Origin: Gentiana macrophylla
Lineage: Eukaryota; Streptophyta; Magnoliopsida; Gentianales; Gentianaceae
Direction of reading: 5' to 3'
Length of the DNA: 64,000 nt
NCBI GenBank assembly: GCA_026214975.1
Contig: JAOBSW010000457.1
Coordinates: 1-64,000 of the forward strand
This document shows, one piece after another, positions 59,065-64,000 of the stretch; the stretch's first letter is position 1, and each line of letters begins with the position of its first letter. Made by a program: the position numbers and the translations under genes. The notes beneath the pieces were generated by a model, which saw nothing but the letters and a program-made list of their open reading frames with translations, ran no database searches and was not told the DNA's origin.

Positions 59065-60419
59065 TGTCAACCCCAAGTGCGAAGGTTCGCAGCTATAGTG
59101 ATGAAACCGGTCGTATCCGCATGAGGACTTATGCGAAAATAGTGTTTTTGCTTTCGATTTCTTTTGTAAGATTGATGACTACGATCTTGGATTAAAAAAA
59201 CAATAAAACAAAGAGTTTGAAAATTGAAAATAAAAACTAGCACGTAACAAATCTTTCCGTAACAATTATAATTAAACAACTAGAAGCACCGTTGATCCAC
59301 CACCCCACCGAAATTAACAAGAAAGACGCACATTCGTTTGCAAGCCTTGGATTATTATCTACTTAAAAGGCGTTTCCTCTCTCGATTTAACACCGTTGAC
59401 TAGTCCACCTCTCGATGCAACTAACGAATTTACGGAACAAAGATATGGATATAAAATCCTAATCTAACAATATCCTCCCTCAACTATCGTTTGTTAGAAG
59501 AGATATTATCACTCTTCTTCACGGTAATCTATGAATTTATCAACTATCGTATGTCTAAATTCAAATCAGCATGCAACACACGTATAGTTCATACACATTG
59601 CACATAAACAATTCAAAACATGAAGGAAGAACAAGAAACTTACTAGAACGAATAAATGCAAAATCCTTGTTTAAATCCGGTGATGGTGGCTTCACATGGT
59701 GGTCCTAGCCTCAGGCCTTTAGCCACTCATGTTCATAATAAAAACCATAATTGCTGAATCGAAATTGAAAGAAAAAAAAAAAAACCCAATTATGAATCTA
59801 ATTTATGCTAATGTATTCTTGTGAATATTTTTGGGCGACCCTTCTGCTTTCGAGCGGATCTTTGCTTATATAGGAGTTTGTGGCCGACATAGGGAAGGAT
59901 CTAGAAAGCGCGTCGATTTTTTTTGCCTCGGGGTTCGGTCAACGAAGATCACGTTCGGTCGACCGAGTGTCATGGCTCGGTCGACCGAACCTCACATTTT
60001 TACAGCGTTCACACCTACCTTGCTTCGTATAACGTGTTCCCTACTCCACTCCTTCGATCAGATCTTCTTTATCCTCTCTTCAATGCTCCGATTTTCCTTC
60101 TTTATTTCAAAATCCTTTGATTGAATAACATTGATCTCTTGATTAAATGAGATTAATCTTCTCCATAAATAATATCCCTTGCATTTCTTTATTTTACGCA
60201 AAATAATTGTTACACCAAGTCATCGAGTAATAATAATAGAAAAATGTGTAATGAAATAACATTTAAACTCAATATTTCCTCCTAATTAAATTATAAACCC
60301 TCAATGAACATTATATGAATTTATTGGTTAAAAACATGCTTTTCTCATTTATTTCCTTTAAAAACAAGGTAAATTGTTTAGGGATTAAGCCGAAAATATA
60401 GTAAAATATACCCTAAACA
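59065..60419 (-). mobile_element. Proposed 3' LTR of a Ty3/gypsy element
   Basis: Read on minus it runs from TGTTTAGGGTATATTTTAC to CACTTGGGGTTGACA, i.e. TG..CA. It is preceded by AAGTGTGGGGAG, a plausible polypurine tract. A TATA-like TATATAAGC (minus; + about 59863-59871) is suitably placed for an LTR promoter. The element's pol genes lie upstream on the same strand. The second LTR is outside the window, so identity cannot be tested. Confidence 0.55.
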
Positions 60420-62320
60420 ACTCCCCACACTTAGCTTTTTGCTTGTCCCCGAGCAAAACAAACAACGACAAACTATCAAAAACCCACATAATTTGACACG
60501 AGATGTAGTCATGCTCACATCAAGCTAGTATTTAGCAAATCGAACTCACTCGGTGATTGTGTGTGCTTGAACCCGCTAAACTTCCACCGATCCTCTCTTG
60601 ATGTATTAAATCAAGCACTAATGATCATCCGGTTAAATAAGCGAAGTTCATTACATCTACTGACACTTACCCTACAAAAACTATTTATCAAGAACAAAGT
60701 AACCAACTCACATTTAAATTCCTTTACTTGGTGCCAAGAAAATACCTTTCAGTCTCTCTTGGGTTTAGATCAACTTGACTTAGAGTTCCAAAAGCATATA
60801 ATTTTTCTCTATCGTCGCGTCTCAAAAGTATAACACTCTCCCTACACTAGAGGCGGTCACCCTGAGATCACTCAAACCTATATTGTCCAAGGTAAACCAC
60901 ACTCCCAATTGGGGCGATGTATCAAGTGGACTCGAGGTGATAGTCATAAACAACTTCCATAATTTAATTTTTCTAATTTTTCTTCTTTTTCAAACTCTTT
61001 GGAAACTCCCGGTCGAGTATTATTTCTAACACATTCAAGACTTTTAAGGTCCTCAAGACACTAAGGTACTTAGATTCTAACTGTGAGTATAGTACGAGTT
61101 CTTAACTTTCATCAGTGCTAAGTAAGTGGTTATCTGCAGCTAGAATTGGCTATCCCTTAACTAACCGGAGACTATTAAATTTTTGGTTCCTCATCTAACA
61201 GGTTCGTGTACTGAGGTTGAAGTGAGTATCTGATCTACCAAACCTATTCTTAGAACATGATATGACTACTGATAACAATTAAAGGTGCCAAGTTACAAAA
61301 CTAGCATGTCATTGAAGTTACTCGGGACTCACAAATTTTCAAAAATTTTATCAAATTTTTCAAAGGAGCAAAACTAGATAACATGTAAAACAAACCAGTA
61401 AAACAAACCAATAAACCCTCCCCACACTTAAGTTACATGATGTCTCTCGGCATGTGCAAAATAAGAAAACTTAGGTGGTTGTAATTCGAAAGTTGCAGTG
61501 CGGAAGTGGTCGCGAGTGAGATCCATAAATGCTTGAAGAAATCAGATGGCGTGGACCATCCACCGTGGCGATATCATCGAAAGCTCACAATCGCTTATCG
61601 CAAATATCCTGCACATGGGAAACAAGGCGTACCTCGGGGTAGGGGCACAAAGATGATAGACAAGGCAATATCATGGAACAAAGCGAGAAGCAATGCAAAA
61701 ATTGATAATAACCGAATCTATGTGAAATGTAGTGCACAAATGTAATATCGAGAGATCTTGGGGTACATGAGGAAATAAAAGAAACAAGCAGGGGTCATGA
61801 TGTGGGCAATCGTCCAAGTACAGATCCATAGTCGAAAGCGCTAGGTGGAAAACATTAGCAACCAACAAGAGAAACAAAGTAAAAATAAACTACAAACAAA
61901 AAGAAAAAAGATATCTAGGTTACCGTCCTAGTAGGGCTTAATTATAGTCGGGAGCTCGACTAACCAATAAAAACTCAACCGGGGTCAGGCCAGTGAAGCC
62001 TCATCCCGGAATTATTCTCGACCTTCTCGGGGTACACAGGCTGGAAACCACAGGAACAAAGTCTCGCCAACGTCTTGGCCATATCATCAAACTTCTGTAT
62101 CCACTTCGTACCTATGATTCGTCTCTTCTTCTTTTTTAGGTTTCGTTTCACAAGCCGAGGTGCAACATCGGGAGCACAACATCACCAAAGAACTCACGAG
62201 AGATGTAAATCATCGGGTGCCGAAGGATCGGAGAATTTGGTTTGACTAGGGGCGTCATTCAGATAGAAAACCACCGGTCGTTCCTTTTGTTGACCAATAT
62301 AGTGTTTTAACCGATGACCA
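60420..62320 (-). other. Spacer between pol and proposed 3' LTR
   Basis: About 1.9 kb with no clear ORF. A second purine-rich 'taagtgtggggagg' (minus, near 61416-61430) occurs. In Athila-type elements this zone may hold an env-like or non-coding region; no such protein is readable here. Confidence 0.4.
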
Positions 62321-62321
62321 T

Positions 62322-64000
62322 TTACTCTGAACAACCCGCCTGCTTATCTTTCAAATCGATCGCTCCACTAGGAATACGAAAGATTTCAAAGGGGCGGACC
62401 AACGCTGCGTAGCTTACCAGAAACAGATGTAACCTGGTATTATCTGATAAAACCCACTCGCCCGCTTTGAATTCCCTAATCTTGATTTTCTTGTCGTGAA
62501 GCGGTTTAGTCCTTTTCCATCGATTCTCGAGCTCTCGTAGGCCTGGAGTCTCGAACTCATCAAGCTCTGCAGAGCGCAATAATCGCTTTTCTGCATAGCG
62601 GCTATCGAAATTCAAGAATTTAATAGCCCGAGCAGCTGTGCTCAAGCTCGATTGGCGGGTGGCGGGCCTTGCCATAAACCATCCAAAGCGGAGGCGTGCC
62701 AATAGGAGTCTTGAAAGGCATCTGTAGCCCGAGCACATCATCCGATTTCGACTCGATCCGTCCTATTAGAATTCACCGTCTTCTCAAGAATGCTCTTGAG
62801 GCTTGGTTACTCACTTCAACTTGTCCACTCAAATGCGAGGGGTGATAGGGGGTAGCAGTTTTGTGTTTTACCCATATCGTTCTAAAATCTTGTCTAGTGG
62901 GGTATTGCAAAAGTGAGTTCCCCCTAAATCCTTGATGAGGGCTCGTGGATGACCAAACCGCGTGAAAATATTTTTCTTCAGGAAGTTCTTGACCACCTTG
63001 TGGTCGTTCAGCGGCGTTGCTATCGCCTCTACCCACTTTGACATGTAGTCGGCGCTTGAGACGAGAATGTACTTGTTCCCATACGAGGATGGAAGCGGTC
63101 CCATGAAATCAATACCCCATACGTCGAAAACCTCGCATTCTTGGATGGGGTGGAGGGCATGTCCATTCGCCGAGAAAGTTTACGGTGCGTTGGCACCGGT
63201 CACACCCTTTACAAAGTTCTCTGTATCTTAAAAATTGTTGGCGGTAGAAACCGGATGAAAAATCTTCGCGGCTGGTCTTCCCGGCTCCATAATGACCTCC
63301 CACAGGTCCACCATGGCATTGCTCCATAATGTCCCTGCTGCTCGAACTCGAGGGACACACCTACGGAGCAATCCATCCTTACTGCAACGCTTGAAGAGAA
63401 TGGGATCGTCCCACACATAATAGTTCAAATCCGAAAAGAATTTCTTCTTTTGCGATATGTCGGTCGGGGTCGGATATACGCCGCTCAAGAAGTTTGCAAA
63501 AGGTGCAAACCAAGGAGAACCTTTTCGGCCGCAGGGGGAGCAACCTCGCACACATCAATGGTCATGAGTTGCTCGGTTGGAAAATCAATTCCAATCTCAT
63601 CCGACTCTACACGAGGATCGTCGGTCGGCCGAGACATGTGGTCGGCTACCACATTCTCGCTACCCTTCTTGTCCCGGATATGAACATCAAACTCTTGTAA
63701 AATCAAGATCCATCTCAACAAAAGCGAGGCTTGGCATCGGCCTTGTTCAATGAGATACTTCAATGCGAGAATGGTGCATCGGACCGTGACCTCGACCCAA
63801 GCAAGTAGCTTCTAAATTTATCCATGGCAAAAACTCGCCAACAACTCCTTCTCGGTTGTTGCATAATTTACTTCTTATTTGGGTTTAAAGTGTGACTAAG
63901 CGTAGTAGATGGGTCGGAACCTTCCGTCCACTCTCGACCTAGCACCGCGCCCATTGCATAATTAGAAGCATCACACATAAGCTCGAAGGAGCTTTCGATC
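62322..64000 (-). pseudogene. Ty3/gypsy (Athila-like) pol: RNase H and integrase, degenerate, cut by window end
   Basis: Minus-strand pol of an LTR retrotransposon, frameshifted. In order: RT-connection/RNase H at about 63485-64000 (FELMCDASNYAMGAVLG, FAMDKFRSYLLGS, ILQEFDVHIRDKKGSENVVA); integrase zinc-binding H2C2 at 63150-63410 (GGHYGAGKT, LCKGCDRCQRT); integrase core at 62790-63104 ([50 protein letters not shown]); and C-terminal part at 62322-62741 (AIKFLNFDSRYAEKR, HDKKIKIREFKAGEWVL, PFEIFRIPSGAIDLKDKQ). The motifs fit the Athila/Tat branch. Gag, protease and most of RT lie beyond the window. Confidence 0.85.

Noticed and set aside
61506..61877. ORFs of 68-79 aa in the gypsy spacer
   Set aside because: No domain and overlapping on opposite strands; they lie between pol and the proposed LTR.

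Overview
The window is nuclear DNA of a flowering plant, almost certainly a eudicot. It has long AT-rich intergenic stretches, canonical GT/AG introns, many plant transposon classes, a block of chloroplast DNA inside a nuclear intron, and a cluster of G-type (bulb-lectin) receptor kinases. I cannot name the species. All calls come from reading the sequence by eye; no database search was run.

Layout. 1-8.8 kb: mostly unassigned, with one convincing minus-strand exon of an unrecognised gene (2239-2369), a dead LINE fragment (about 6.74-7.71 kb) and simple repeats. 8.87-10.4 kb: the C-terminal half of a BBR/BPC (GAGA-binding) transcription factor on the minus strand. It is split by an intron made of diverged tandem repeats with an inverted-repeat element inside. 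11.9-21.5 kb: a decayed Mutator-type (MULE) region with a MURA-like transposase on + converging on a second decayed, plausibly ULP1-family ORF on -. 21.9-23.2 kb: a 5'-truncated LINE. 24.3-25.4 kb: a 0.54-kb tandem duplication. 26.4-27.4 kb: a solo LTR with a perfect 5-bp target duplication.

28.5-56.7 kb is the core: three tandem minus-strand paralogues of a G-type lectin S-receptor-like kinase. Copy B (33.9-42.9 kb) reads as an intact 7-exon gene of 2400 coding bases (799 aa), although intron 2 holds about 2.7 kb of scrambled chloroplast DNA plus a Stowaway-like MITE and intron 1 holds a large hairpin element. Copy A (28.5-32.8 kb) is dead: frameshifts, a 333-bp Mutator-type MITE in exon 1 and a 600-bp LTR element in the transmembrane exon. 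Copy C (55.7-56.7 kb) is a 3' remnant with mutated kinase motifs.

Between B and C sits the most notable object: a roughly 10-kb Helitron (about 45.29-55.30 kb) inserted in a (TA)n microsatellite. It has a recognisable 5' end and a textbook 3' hairpin followed by CTAG. It carries a decayed PIF1-type Helitron helicase on +, an apparently intact glycine-rich RRM protein gene on -, and several tandem duplications and inverted AT-rich arms.

57.5-64 kb: a LINE 3' end, then a minus-strand Ty3/gypsy (Athila-like) element that runs off the window, with RNase H, integrase and a proposed 3' LTR.

Likely functional protein genes are the receptor kinase B and the RRM gene; the BPC piece and the 2239-2369 exon are uncertain. 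Nearly everything else is transposon-derived.
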